Source of the DNA: Myxococcus stipitatus DSM 14675
GTDB lineage: Bacteria > Myxococcota > Myxococcia > Myxococcales > Myxococcaceae
Direction of reading: 5' to 3'
DNA: 64,000 bases
Assembly (NCBI RefSeq): GCF_000331735.1
Contig: NC_020126.1
Location: 10,286,587-10,350,586, forward strand
Numbering within the stretch: position 1 is the first letter of the stretch; every line of letters starts with the position of its first letter. The notes beneath the pieces are model-generated. The model worked only from the letters and a program-made list of their open reading frames with translations. It was not told the DNA's origin and did no database searches. Shown piece by piece: positions 8,219 through 16,532 of this stretch. A program made the position numbers and the translations under genes.

Positions 8219-9841
8219 ATGTCCCCCACGCTCGCCGATGTGTCCACCGCCGCCGTGCCCGAGCGTGGAGGCGGCCCGAAGGGGCCTCAGCTCGTCCCGG
8301 CCCTCACCGTCATCTCCCATCCCGTCCCCCAGCGCGTCGGAGAGCGGCTGCGGCTCGACGCGCTCACCGCGGGACGGGAGGTGGCCGTGTCTCGCAACGG
8401 GCCGGACTTCAGCCGGCCGGGTGCGCCTCGCGGACAGCCGCTGAATGACCCGTTCATCAGCCGCAAGCCCCTGGTGTTCTCCCCGGGCTCGCGCGCCGGA
8501 AGCGTGCGGCTGACCTGCCAGGACGGGGGCACGAAGGTGGCCATCGCGGGCTCCACGCTGGAGGGGACCTGGGAGCTGTCCGAGAGCGAGCTGGCCTCGG
8601 GTGTCCCGCTGGAGCTGGGCCAGCGCGTGGTGCTGCTGCTCCACCCCGTGGAGGCGGCGGACGATGCCCCCACGGCCGATGCGCTGGGCATGGTGGGCGA
8701 GAGCACCGGCGTGCGCCGCCTGCGTCGCCACATCGAGCGCGTGGCGGACCTGGACGTGCCCGTGCTCATCCGAGGCGAGACGGGCACGGGCAAGGAGCGC
8801 GTGGCCCAGGCCATCCACCAGCGCAGCCGACGACGCTCGGGCCGCTTCCTCTCCGTCAACCTGGGCGCCATTCCGAAGGAGCTCGCCGCCGCCGAGCTGT
8901 TCGGGACGCAGAAGGGCGCGTACACGGGCGCGACGCAGGGCCGCGAGGGCTTCTTCCGCGCCGCGCACGGGGGCACCCTCTTCCTGGATGAAGTGGGCGA
9001 GGCCCCGCCCGAGGTGCAGGTGATGCTCCTGCGGGTGCTGGAGACCGGCGAGCTGTACCCCGTCGGAGGCTCCACCCCCATCGCCGTGGACGTGCGGCTG
9101 CTCGCCGCCACGGACGCGGACCTGGATGAGCGCATCCGCGATGGGCGCTTCAAGGCGCCGCTGCTGCACCGGCTCGCGGGCTACGACCTCCATGTGCCCC
9201 CGCTGCGCGAGCGGCGCGAGGACCTGGGTCGACTCTTCTTCCACTTCGCCCGCGAGGAGCTGACGGCGCTGGGCGAGGCGCACCGGCTGGACAACGAGGA
9301 CGCCTACGCGCAGCCCTGGCTGCCCTCGGCGCTCGCGACGCGGCTGGTGCGCTTCCAGTGGCCGGGCAACATCCGACAGCTTCGCAACCTCGCGCGACAG
9401 CTCGTCATCGGGAGCCGAGGACAGCCCACGCTCCAGGCCGAGCCCCGACTGGAGCACGAACTGGAGCTCGCCGCCGCGGCCCTGCCCGGCGCCGCCGTGG
9501 CGGGCGAGGCGCTCGAGTCCCCCCTGGAGGGAGCCCGCGCGGCGCCGCGACGCAAGGCGTCCCAGGTGACGGAGCAGGAGTTGCTCGCCGCGCTGCGGGA
9601 GCACGCGTGGGACTTGAAGGCCACCGCCGAGGCCCTGGGGATTCCGCGCCCCTCGCTCTACGACCTCATCGACAAGAGCCCGAACCTGCGCACCGCGGGG
9701 GACTTGAGCTCGGAGGAGATTTCGCGCGCCTTCGAGACGCACGAGGGTGACTTGGACGCGATGGCGCGCGCGCTCGAGGTGTCCCGGCGCGCCCTGGGCC
9801 GGCGCTTGAAGGAGCTGGGCCTCACGCCTCGCGCGGAGTGA
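8219..9841 (+). CDS. Sigma-54-dependent transcriptional activator with FHA domain
   Basis: A 540-residue bacterial enhancer-binding protein. An N-terminal FHA-like beta domain (about residues 35-145, with SRNGPDFSRPG...NDPFISRKPL) is followed by the AAA+ domain: Walker A GETGTGKE (186-193), the sigma-54 contact loop GAYTGA (233-238), Walker B GGTLFLDEVGE (251-261), then FQWPGNIRQLRNL. The C-terminus has two Fis-type helix-turn-helix segments in a row (TEQELLAALREHAWDLKATA... and SEEISRAFETHEGDLDAMAR...). FHA input suggests control by Ser/Thr phosphorylation, typical of myxobacteria. The start at 8219 removes an unlikely 23-residue leader. The likely target is the sigma-54-like promoter just downstream. 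Confidence 0.93.
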   Translation: MSPTLADVSTAAVPERGGGPKGPQLVPALTVISHPVPQRVGERLRLDALTAGREVAVSRNGPDFSRPGAPRGQPLNDPFISRKPLVFSPGSRAGSVRLTCQDGGTKVAIAGSTLEGTWELSESELASGVPLELGQRVVLLLHPVEAADDAPTADALGMVGESTGVRRLRRHIERVADLDVPVLIRGETGTGKERVAQAIHQRSRRRSGRFLSVNLGAIPKELAAAELFGTQKGAYTGATQGREGFFRAAHGGTLFLDEVGEAPPEVQVMLLRVLETGELYPVGGSTPIAVDVRLLAATDADLDERIRDGRFKAPLLHRLAGYDLHVPPLRERREDLGRLFFHFAREELTALGEAHRLDNEDAYAQPWLPSALATRLVRFQWPGNIRQLRNLARQLVIGSRGQPTLQAEPRLEHELELAAAALPGAAVAGEALESPLEGARAAPRRKASQVTEQELLAALREHAWDLKATAEALGIPRPSLYDLIDKSPNLRTAGDLSSEEISRAFETHEGDLDAMARALEVSRRALGRRLKELGLTPRAE

Positions 9842-9877
9842 CGCGCGCCTCGCGAGCGTGCGCCGCTCCGAGCCTCA

Positions 9878-9893
9878 TGGCATGACACATGCT
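9878..9893 (+). promoter_or_regulatory. Sigma-54-like promoter
   Basis: TGGCATGACACATGCT fits the -24/-12 pattern, with GG and GC separated by exactly ten bases. It lies 37 bases after the stop of the sigma-54 activator and 43 bases before the start of the Cys-rich exported protein. Confidence 0.6.
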
Positions 9894-9935
9894 CATGCGG
9901 ACACGGGTCAAACCGTGTCACTGGGAAGGTGAAAC

Positions 9936-10484
9936 ATGAGGAAGGCGATTGCAGTCGCAAGCGTGTTGGCTGTCGCGGGCTGGTGGGCTTGCGCGGCACG
10001 GACGGGAGTGGAAGCCCCCAAGCCCCAGCAGGAGGCGCGACTCACGAGCGGGGACTCGTGCCAGTGCGCTTCGGACCCGTGCCCGGATGACGGCGGGACG
10101 AACTGCCTGGATATCTCCGTGAGCCTCAACTCCTCGGGGAAGAAGAAGTTCAGCCCCGGCTGCGACTCCCACGGCTGGAGTCTGTGCGCGGGACAGCAGG
10201 TGGTCATCAGCTCCGAGCTCAACGAGGACCTCTGCGTCGACCTCATCAGCACGGGTGGCAACCTGGATGGAGGCACGGGGAGCCGGGTGTCCCTGTCGAG
10301 CGGCGCCTCCTGGACACCCTCCACCCTCTCCGCGGGCGAGTACTGCCTGAGCGTCTGCAACAAGAACGGCACCGACTGCTCCCAGGGCTGCAAGAAGTCG
10401 GACTGCGAATCCGACGACGCGACCATCCGAGGGAACATCGACGTCGTCACCAAGGGCCCCACCGAGCCCGAAGGCGAGCGCTGA
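9936..10484 (+). CDS. Cys-rich exported protein, function unknown
   Basis: A 182-residue protein with an N-terminal signal sequence (MRKAIAVASVLAVAGWWACA) whose cysteine could be lipidated, although the preceding WWA is not a canonical lipobox. The mature part contains about twelve cysteines in clusters (CQCASDPCPDDGGTNC, LCAGQQ, YCLSVCNKNGTDCSQGCKKSDC), which implies several disulfides and an extracellular location. A beta-rich segment between the clusters contains ISSELNEDLCVDLIS. I do not recognise the family. It sits behind a sigma-54-like promoter and next to an enhancer-binding protein gene, so regulated expression is likely. Confidence 0.7.
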   Translation: MRKAIAVASVLAVAGWWACAARTGVEAPKPQQEARLTSGDSCQCASDPCPDDGGTNCLDISVSLNSSGKKKFSPGCDSHGWSLCAGQQVVISSELNEDLCVDLISTGGNLDGGTGSRVSLSSGASWTPSTLSAGEYCLSVCNKNGTDCSQGCKKSDCESDDATIRGNIDVVTKGPTEPEGER

Positions 10485-10511
10485 GCCCACCGCATCGAGA
10501 CTTCGAGCGGA

Positions 10512-13500
10512 CTACCGCGAGACGGCGGCGGGTCCGCTCGAAGGGGTGAGCCACCGGCTCCACTCCTTCAGCAAGTGCCGGTTGTCGTCGAGCGCGCCGG
10601 ACAAGAGTGCTCGCGCCTGACGCTGGGACTCCGACTCACCACGGCCCTCCCCCGGGGCCGGAGCAGCCAAGGCCAGCGCCAGCCCGGCGCGGAGGGCGCG
10701 CGCGCGGGGCCACTCCGCGCGCAGGGACAGGGCCTTGTCCACGTGGGAGAGCCCTCGCTCCAGCGTCGCCCGGCCTCCGGGAGACAGGCCCCGCTCCAGA
10801 CAGAAGCGCCCGAGCGCCACGAGGTGCTCGGGCTGCGTGGGCTCCAGCTCGACGGCGCGTTGGAAGGCCTGCTCCGCCTCCGCGAAGTCCTGTCCCCCAC
10901 GGAGAGCCAGCGCGTCCCCCAGGACCCGCCACGCCTGTGCCTGCTTGGGGTTGAGCTCCAACGCGCGGCGCAGGGACTTCAGGGACTCCTCCAGCACGGA
11001 GCCGGGCCGGTGGCCTTGCTTCAAGGCCCAGGCGGCCTCGGCCTGGAGCGCGGTGCCCAGGTTCATCCAGGGCTGAGGCAGGTCGGGAATCCTCGCCAGG
11101 GCGTCCTTCAGCGCCGAGCGCGCGGCGAGCACCTCCACCGCGGGCGACTGTCCTTCGAGCACCCGCATCGTCGCGCGCCAGGCGTGGGCCTCGCCCACGT
11201 TGTTCTGTCCGTAGCCCTGCGCGGGGGCCAGGGCGATGGCCGCGTCGAAGGCCTTCAGGGCCTCGCGCAGCGCGGGCTCCGCGTCCTCGCCTCGCTCCCA
11301 GGCGTCCTTGGCGCGCTCGAACCAGACGGTGCCCAAGCCGTTGTGCAGCGGCGGCAGCTTCGGGTTGATGGCCACGCCCTTCTCGTAGGCCGTCAGGGCG
11401 CTCGTCAGCGCGGGCTTTGGATCCGCGCCCGCGTCGCGGTGCCGCGCGGCGCGGGCCAGGTGCACCTCGCCCGCGTAGAACCATGGCGCGATGTGCGCTG
11501 GGTTGATGGACTGCGCGCGCTCCAGCGCCGCCGCGGCCTTGTCCAGGTCCCCCGAGGGGTCCACGGCGCGCGGATGCGAGGCACGGGCAAGGGACTCGGT
11601 GCCCAGGTTGATCCACGCCTCTGGCCGGAGCGCGTTGATGGCGACGGCGCGCTCGTGCGCGGCAATCGCCTTCTCGCGATAAGGCAGCGGATCACCCCCT
11701 CCGCCCTCTTCGTGGTCCGCCCAGACGCGGAACACCTGCCCCACGTCCGCGTGGAACTCGTAGTCGCGGGCCTCGGCGGGGATGCGCTCGAAGGCGGCGG
11801 CGGCCTCGCGCAGGGAGTCGCGTGGATCCAACCCCTTCTCCTGCCGGAAGCGCGCCCGCTGCCAGTGGACGACGGCCAGCTCATGCAGGACCCTCGGCAG
11901 GTCCGGACGCAGCTCCACCGCCCGGCGCGCGGACACCAGGGCCTTCTCCAGCACAGGCTCCACGTCGCTCCCCTGCCGCGACTGGTGCTCCGCGAGGCGG
12001 CGGTGGAAGCCCGCCAGCAGTGAGTGGGCCTCCGCGTCGTCGGGCGCCAGCGCCAGGGCCTTCGACGCGGCCTCCACGCCTCGGGCGTGTTGGAGCGGGA
12101 CGTCCCCCTGTCCGTAGAGCGCCACCAGGAGCGCCCAGCCCTCCAACTGCGCGAGCGCGCGATACACCGCGGGGACACTGCGGCCGATGTCCGCCGCGTG
12201 GACATAGGCCCGCCGTGCCTCGTCGAAGTCCGAGAGCGCGCCCTCGCGGCTCCCCTTGTTCCAGCGGCCCGAGCCTCGCATCAGCAGGATGTCGCCGCGG
12301 AGCAGCGGGGCTTCATGGAACCAGGGGAGCCTCGAACCCAGCGCGTCCAGCTTCGCCAGGGCTTCCTCGGGACGGTTCTCGAGGAAGGCCAGCAGCGCGG
12401 CGACGTACTCGGGAGCGGGGACCTCCGCGCCCTCGCTCTTGCGCAGGAAGTCGCGAGCGGGCTCACCGTAGCGCTGGGTGGCCTCGCGCAGCCGGACCTC
12501 GCGCGTCGCCGCGTCCTGCTGCCGCTCCGCCTCCAGTCGGGCCTGTTGATACAGATGCGCCAGGGACAGCGCCAGGGAGTACGCGACACGAGGCTCCGTG
12601 GCCCCCGCCTTCCACGCGGTCTCCAGGTGACTCCGCGCGCGCAGGTCATCATCGAGCGCGAGGGCGCCGCGCCCCAGTGCGTAGTGGCCCGAGGTCTCCC
12701 CCATCGGGCCCGCGTCGCGCATCGCCGTCTCCAGCTCGCGCATGCGTGCGCTCAGGGCCTCGCGGTCCTGACGCGTGTCGTGCATGGGGGAGATGCCCGA
12801 GTAGCGGGCCTGGGCCTCGATGCGCTCCACCTGCTCCGTGAAGCGGCGGGCCAGGGCCTCTCGCTGCGCCACCTCCCGACGCGCGAGCACCGCCTGCCCC
12901 AGCGCGAGCAACACCACGGTGACGACACCGGTGCCCACGGCGACAGCGCGGCGGTGCTTGCGCAGCCACTTGCGCGCGCGATAGCCGGGGCCGGTGCGCG
13001 CGAGGACAGGCTCACCGTCGAGGAAGCGGCCCAGGTCCTCGGCCAGCTCTCGCGCGGAGCCGTAGCGCGCGGAGCGGTCCTTCTCCAGACACTTGAGGGT
13101 GATGGCCTCCAGGTCCACGGGGATGTCGCGGTCCAACGCGCGGGGAGGCCGAGGCTCCACGGTGGCGATGTTGCCCAGCACCTCCAGGCCATTCTCCCCG
13201 GGGATGGGCGGTGTTCCGGTCAGCAGCGCATAGAGCGTGGCGCCCAGGCTGTAGACATCCGCGCGCCGGTCCAACCGGGCCACCTCGCCGCGCGCCTGCT
13301 CCGGTGACATGTAGTGCGGCGTGCCGAGCACGGTGCCCGTCGCGGTGACACCCTCCTTCCAGTCTCGCGCGAGCCCGAAGTCCATGACGTAGGGCGACAG
13401 TGCTCCGTCGGAGGACCGCTCCACGAGGATGTTGGAGGGCTTGATGTCGCGATGGACGAGCCCCGCGCGATGGGCGGCGTGCACACCCTCCGCGGCCTCG

Positions 13501-14171
13501 CGCAGCACGCGGGCCTTCTGCTCGACGCTGAGCGAGTCCACGAGCGTCTGGAGCGGCTGCCCCTCCACGTACCGCATGGCGATGTAGGCGCGGCCTTGGA
13601 CCTCGCCGACTTCGTACACCTCGCAGACGCGAGGGTGTGTCACCCGGGCCTGGGCGCGGGCCTCGGAGACGAACCGGCGGGCCAGCTCCGGCTCATCTCC
13701 GCGCACGAACTTGAGCGCGATGTGGCGGTGCAGCCGGGTGTCCCACGCGAGGAACACGCGGCCCATGCCGCCCTGCCCCAGGAAGCGGACAGGCGTGTAG
13801 TGCTCCCATCCCGGGACGGGGAAGGAGGGCTCCTCCGGGGTGGACCCAGGAGCAGCGCGGACCGGGTCCTTCCCCATCGTCAGCGTCGCGTCCTTGCCGG
13901 GGGCCTGCCGTCCCGTGTCCACCCGCGCCGGGCCCGGGCTGTCGGAGGAAGGAACAGCGGAAGCCACGGGGCCTCGCGTGTCCTCCTCACGGAGCATCAG
14001 GCGAAGGATGGAGGCATGGGTTTCCTCGGACAGCCGGCCTCGCTCCTTCAGCAACTCCAGCGGCCTGCGGCCCAGACGCGCCGCCTCCTCACGAAGGGCT
14101 TCGCACTCCTCACGGGAGAGGAGTCCTTCCGCGAGTGCATGGCGCAGCTCGACTTCGTCTTGCTCGCTCAT
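10512..14171 (-). CDS. Ser/Thr protein kinase with transmembrane segment and long TPR region
   Basis: A 1,219-residue protein. After an N-terminal helical region (1-110), the Pkn2/Hanks-type kinase domain starts near residue 125: Gly-rich loop GQGGMG (132-137), catalytic Lys154 (ALKF), HRDIKPSN (240-247), DFGLARD (264-270) and the activation-loop end GTPHYMSPEQA. All catalytic residues are present. A membrane segment (GTGVVTVVLLALGQAVLA) near 445 follows, then about 750 residues of TPR-like repeats on the far side of the membrane, which would be the sensing part. The start at 14171 is preferred because GGAGGAAG directly precedes it; the frame stays open to 14288. Confidence 0.93.
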   Translation of the reverse strand: MSEQDEVELRHALAEGLLSREECEALREEAARLGRRPLELLKERGRLSEETHASILRLMLREEDTRGPVASAVPSSDSPGPARVDTGRQAPGKDATLTMGKDPVRAAPGSTPEEPSFPVPGWEHYTPVRFLGQGGMGRVFLAWDTRLHRHIALKFVRGDEPELARRFVSEARAQARVTHPRVCEVYEVGEVQGRAYIAMRYVEGQPLQTLVDSLSVEQKARVLREAAEGVHAAHRAGLVHRDIKPSNILVERSSDGALSPYVMDFGLARDWKEGVTATGTVLGTPHYMSPEQARGEVARLDRRADVYSLGATLYALLTGTPPIPGENGLEVLGNIATVEPRPPRALDRDIPVDLEAITLKCLEKDRSARYGSARELAEDLGRFLDGEPVLARTGPGYRARKWLRKHRRAVAVGTGVVTVVLLALGQAVLARREVAQREALARRFTEQVERIEAQARYSGISPMHDTRQDREALSARMRELETAMRDAGPMGETSGHYALGRGALALDDDLRARSHLETAWKAGATEPRVAYSLALSLAHLYQQARLEAERQQDAATREVRLREATQRYGEPARDFLRKSEGAEVPAPEYVAALLAFLENRPEEALAKLDALGSRLPWFHEAPLLRGDILLMRGSGRWNKGSREGALSDFDEARRAYVHAADIGRSVPAVYRALAQLEGWALLVALYGQGDVPLQHARGVEAASKALALAPDDAEAHSLLAGFHRRLAEHQSRQGSDVEPVLEKALVSARRAVELRPDLPRVLHELAVVHWQRARFRQEKGLDPRDSLREAAAAFERIPAEARDYEFHADVGQVFRVWADHEEGGGGDPLPYREKAIAAHERAVAINALRPEAWINLGTESLARASHPRAVDPSGDLDKAAAALERAQSINPAHIAPWFYAGEVHLARAARHRDAGADPKPALTSALTAYEKGVAINPKLPPLHNGLGTVWFERAKDAWERGEDAEPALREALKAFDAAIALAPAQGYGQNNVGEAHAWRATMRVLEGQSPAVEVLAARSALKDALARIPDLPQPWMNLGTALQAEAAWALKQGHRPGSVLEESLKSLRRALELNPKQAQAWRVLGDALALRGGQDFAEAEQAFQRAVELEPTQPEHLVALGRFCLERGLSPGGRATLERGLSHVDKALSLRAEWPRARALRAGLALALAAPAPGEGRGESESQRQARALLSGALDDNRHLLKEWSRWLTPSSGPAAVSR

Positions 14172-14420
14172 CTTCCTCCTCGGACTCGGAGCCGCGGAGC
14201 GGAGCGTAGCCAAGCCACTCCGCGCCGTCGAAGGACCTGACCTGTCGGGCCAGACCAGGTGGGTGCGGGCACGACGCGGCGTCGTCACGCGGAGGACCTG
14301 GACAGTACGCGCGCTCGACCTCCCGCCTTGTCATGACGTGAGCCGGCGTTCCCCGGGCCCACGCTCCCGTGTCACACCGGGATGTCTGCGGACAGGGCGC
14401 CTCCGCTATAACGCGCCGCC

Positions 14421-15380
14421 ATGTCCACTCTCATCCTCAGCGCCAAGGAGCTGCGCGGCCTCTACACCGTCCAGCTTGGCCTCGACGCCGTCGAGCGGGC
14501 CTTCCGCGCCCACGGCCGCGGCGAGTCCCTCATGCCCCCCAAGGTGTACCTCTCGCTGCCGCAGTACGACGGCGACTTCCGCGCCATGCCCGCGTTCCTC
14601 GACGGCGCGGCCGGAGTGAAGTGGGTCAACGCCCATCCCCAGAACCCCAAGAAGCACGGCCTGCCCACCGTGCGCGCCCTCTACATCCTCAGCGACCCCG
14701 ACACCGCGTCGCCCCTGGCCATCCTCGACGGCACCCTCCTCACCGCGTGGCGCACCGGCTGCGCCGGCGGCGTGGCCTCCAAGTACCTGGCGAAGCCCCA
14801 GCCCCGCACCCTCGGGCTCGTCGGCTGCGGCGTCCAGGCCCGCGTCCTCATCGACGCCCACCGCGCCCTCTTCGGCGAGCTGGAGCTGCTCCTCGCCGAC
14901 GCCTCCGAGGCCGCCGCCAAGGCCCTCCAGGCCGAGAAGGGCGGTCGCGTCGTCAGCCTCCAGGAAGCCTCCGGCGCGGACATCGTCTGCACCTCCACGC
15001 CCTCCCGCACCCCCGTGGTGAAGCGCGAGTGGCTCCAGCCCGGCGCCCACATCAACGCCATGGGCGCGGACGCCCCCGGCAAGCAGGAGCTGGACCCGCG
15101 CATCCTCACCGAGGGCCGCGTCTTCATCGACGACACCGAGCAGGCCCTCCACTCCGGCGAGGTCAACGTCCCCCTCCACGACGGCCTGCTCAGCGCCGAC
15201 CGCATCGCCGGAACCCTGGGCGAGGTCGTCGCCGGCAAGAAGCCCGGCCGCACGGGTGACGAAGTCACCGTGTTCGACTCCACCGGCCTCGCCCTCCAGG
15301 ACGTCGCGCTCGCCCGCGCCCTCTACGAGGTCGCCCGCGCCAAGGGCGTCGGCCAGTCGCTCGACATCGTCGGCGGCTGA
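14421..15380 (+). CDS. Ornithine cyclodeaminase/mu-crystallin family enzyme
   Basis: A 319-residue protein of normal family length. It shows the substrate and dinucleotide regions of the family: GVKWVNAHPQNPKKHGLPTV, then LLTAWRTGCAGGVASKYLA, the Rossmann turn LGLVGCGVQARVLIDA, and INAMGADAPGKQELDP. Members are NAD(P)-dependent ornithine cyclodeaminases, alanine dehydrogenases, or reductases of cyclic imines. The exact substrate cannot be resolved. The start is clear, 22 bases after an AT-containing promoter-like patch (CGCTATAA). Confidence 0.88.
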   Translation: MSTLILSAKELRGLYTVQLGLDAVERAFRAHGRGESLMPPKVYLSLPQYDGDFRAMPAFLDGAAGVKWVNAHPQNPKKHGLPTVRALYILSDPDTASPLAILDGTLLTAWRTGCAGGVASKYLAKPQPRTLGLVGCGVQARVLIDAHRALFGELELLLADASEAAAKALQAEKGGRVVSLQEASGADIVCTSTPSRTPVVKREWLQPGAHINAMGADAPGKQELDPRILTEGRVFIDDTEQALHSGEVNVPLHDGLLSADRIAGTLGEVVAGKKPGRTGDEVTVFDSTGLALQDVALARALYEVARAKGVGQSLDIVGG

Positions 15381-15406
15381 GCCCCCCACGCGACACCCCG
15401 GACGTC

Positions 15407-15439
15407 GAGCCCTCGGTGCCCACCCCGCGCCGAGGGCTC
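15407..15439 (+). terminator. Strong hairpin after the cyclodeaminase-like gene
   Basis: GAGCCCTCGG (15407-15416) pairs perfectly with CCGAGGGCTC (15430-15439) across a 13-base loop, 27 bases after the stop codon. There is no T-run, so termination is inferred. Confidence 0.5.
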
Positions 15440-15547
15440 CGCCCCACCCGCACGCCACACATGATGCAATCGTGAGACTGCTGTGAAGATGGTGACAACA
15501 GTCTCTCGCTACCTTCAGGACACCTCCAACCTGAAGGGAGCCGGACC

Positions 15548-16219
15548 GTGGAGCATCAGCGGAAGTCCTGTGTCTCGAGAAGCCTCATCCTGTCCCTGGC
15601 CCTGCTCTGCGGCGTCCTGAGCCCTGGCATCTCGGCGGCGGAGGTGCCCCTGATGTCGCTGCCCACGCTGTCGGAGCATTGGTTCCAGGTCGACATGCTC
15701 ATCGGCACGGAGGAGATGGGGACCGGCGCCTTCCTCCCGTTCCGCTGCACCGAGGAGAAGGACGGCCTCGCGCTCGAGGCGCGCCAGCGCTACTCGAATG
15801 GCGCGGTCAGCGTGGAGGCCGCCTACCGGGTGAGCTCCATTCGCGACTGGCGGTCGACCCGGGACGTCATCCACGAGCTGGCCGCCCAGCTGGGTGTCCA
15901 CGTGCGAACCGCCTCACGCACCAGCGAGGACGCCGCGCTCGGCCCCACGCTGGGATTGACCATCAACCACTGGCTCATGCGCAAGGAGACCCCGCGCTGG
16001 TTGGAGGTCTTCGCGGGGGTGCAGGGCGCCGCGCTCATGGTGCCGCACCGGGGAGAGCTCGAGGTCCCCGTGCGCGCCAGCATCGGCATCCAGGGCAACA
16101 CCCCCGGCCTCAACTACATGCTCGTCATGCGCGGCGGCTGGGATGACACACGGCAGGGCTTCGACTCGCCCTTCACCGTCGGCGCCACGCTCGCCGTCGG
16201 CTTCGGGGAGAAGTGGTGA
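15548..16219 (+). CDS. Exported beta-rich protein, function unknown
   Basis: A 223-residue protein starting at GTG with GAAGGGAG eight bases upstream. A signal peptide (SLILSLALLCGVLSPGISAA) is followed by an alternating pattern of short beta strands (FLPFRCTEEKDGLALEARQRYS, then LGPTLGLTINHWLMR, LEVFAGVQGAALMV, LNYMLVMRGGWD) and ends TVGATLAVGFGEKW, with a terminal aromatic residue typical of outer-membrane barrels. An eight-strand outer-membrane barrel is plausible but not proven. Confidence 0.65.
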   Translation: MEHQRKSCVSRSLILSLALLCGVLSPGISAAEVPLMSLPTLSEHWFQVDMLIGTEEMGTGAFLPFRCTEEKDGLALEARQRYSNGAVSVEAAYRVSSIRDWRSTRDVIHELAAQLGVHVRTASRTSEDAALGPTLGLTINHWLMRKETPRWLEVFAGVQGAALMVPHRGELEVPVRASIGIQGNTPGLNYMLVMRGGWDDTRQGFDSPFTVGATLAVGFGEKW

Positions 16220-16532
16220 CGCCCCCGTCACGACGCCAGGTCCGCGCCGTCCCGCCTCCGGGTCATCGCGGACGAGGAACGTGCTCCGCGCTCTCAGGGA
16301 AGGACGGGGTCACCTAAAACCCTGTTATTGCTGAATCTGTCCTGTTTTCGGTGACTGGACACTTTCAGTAAAAGTTCAGTATTTCGTGATTACGCGATAC
16401 CTGCGGAGCGCTCGCGGCACCCACGGGAAGAGCCTTCCTCGGGCGAGCAGCGGCCCCACTACGACCTAAGGCCTCGGAGGTATCGCGTCGGACGCCAATG
16501 CCTGGCGCCCACACTTCACCTCTGGGAGCACC
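16220..16532 (+). promoter_or_regulatory. AT-richer leader upstream of the large secreted protein
   Basis: This 313-base gap contains an unusually AT-rich stretch for this genome (about 16312-16398), including TGTTATTGCTGAATCTG and GTAAAAGTTCAGTATTTCG. This is probably the promoter region of the gene starting at 16533, whose own ribosome site is GGGAGCACC. No exact sigma-factor boxes can be assigned. Confidence 0.45.
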
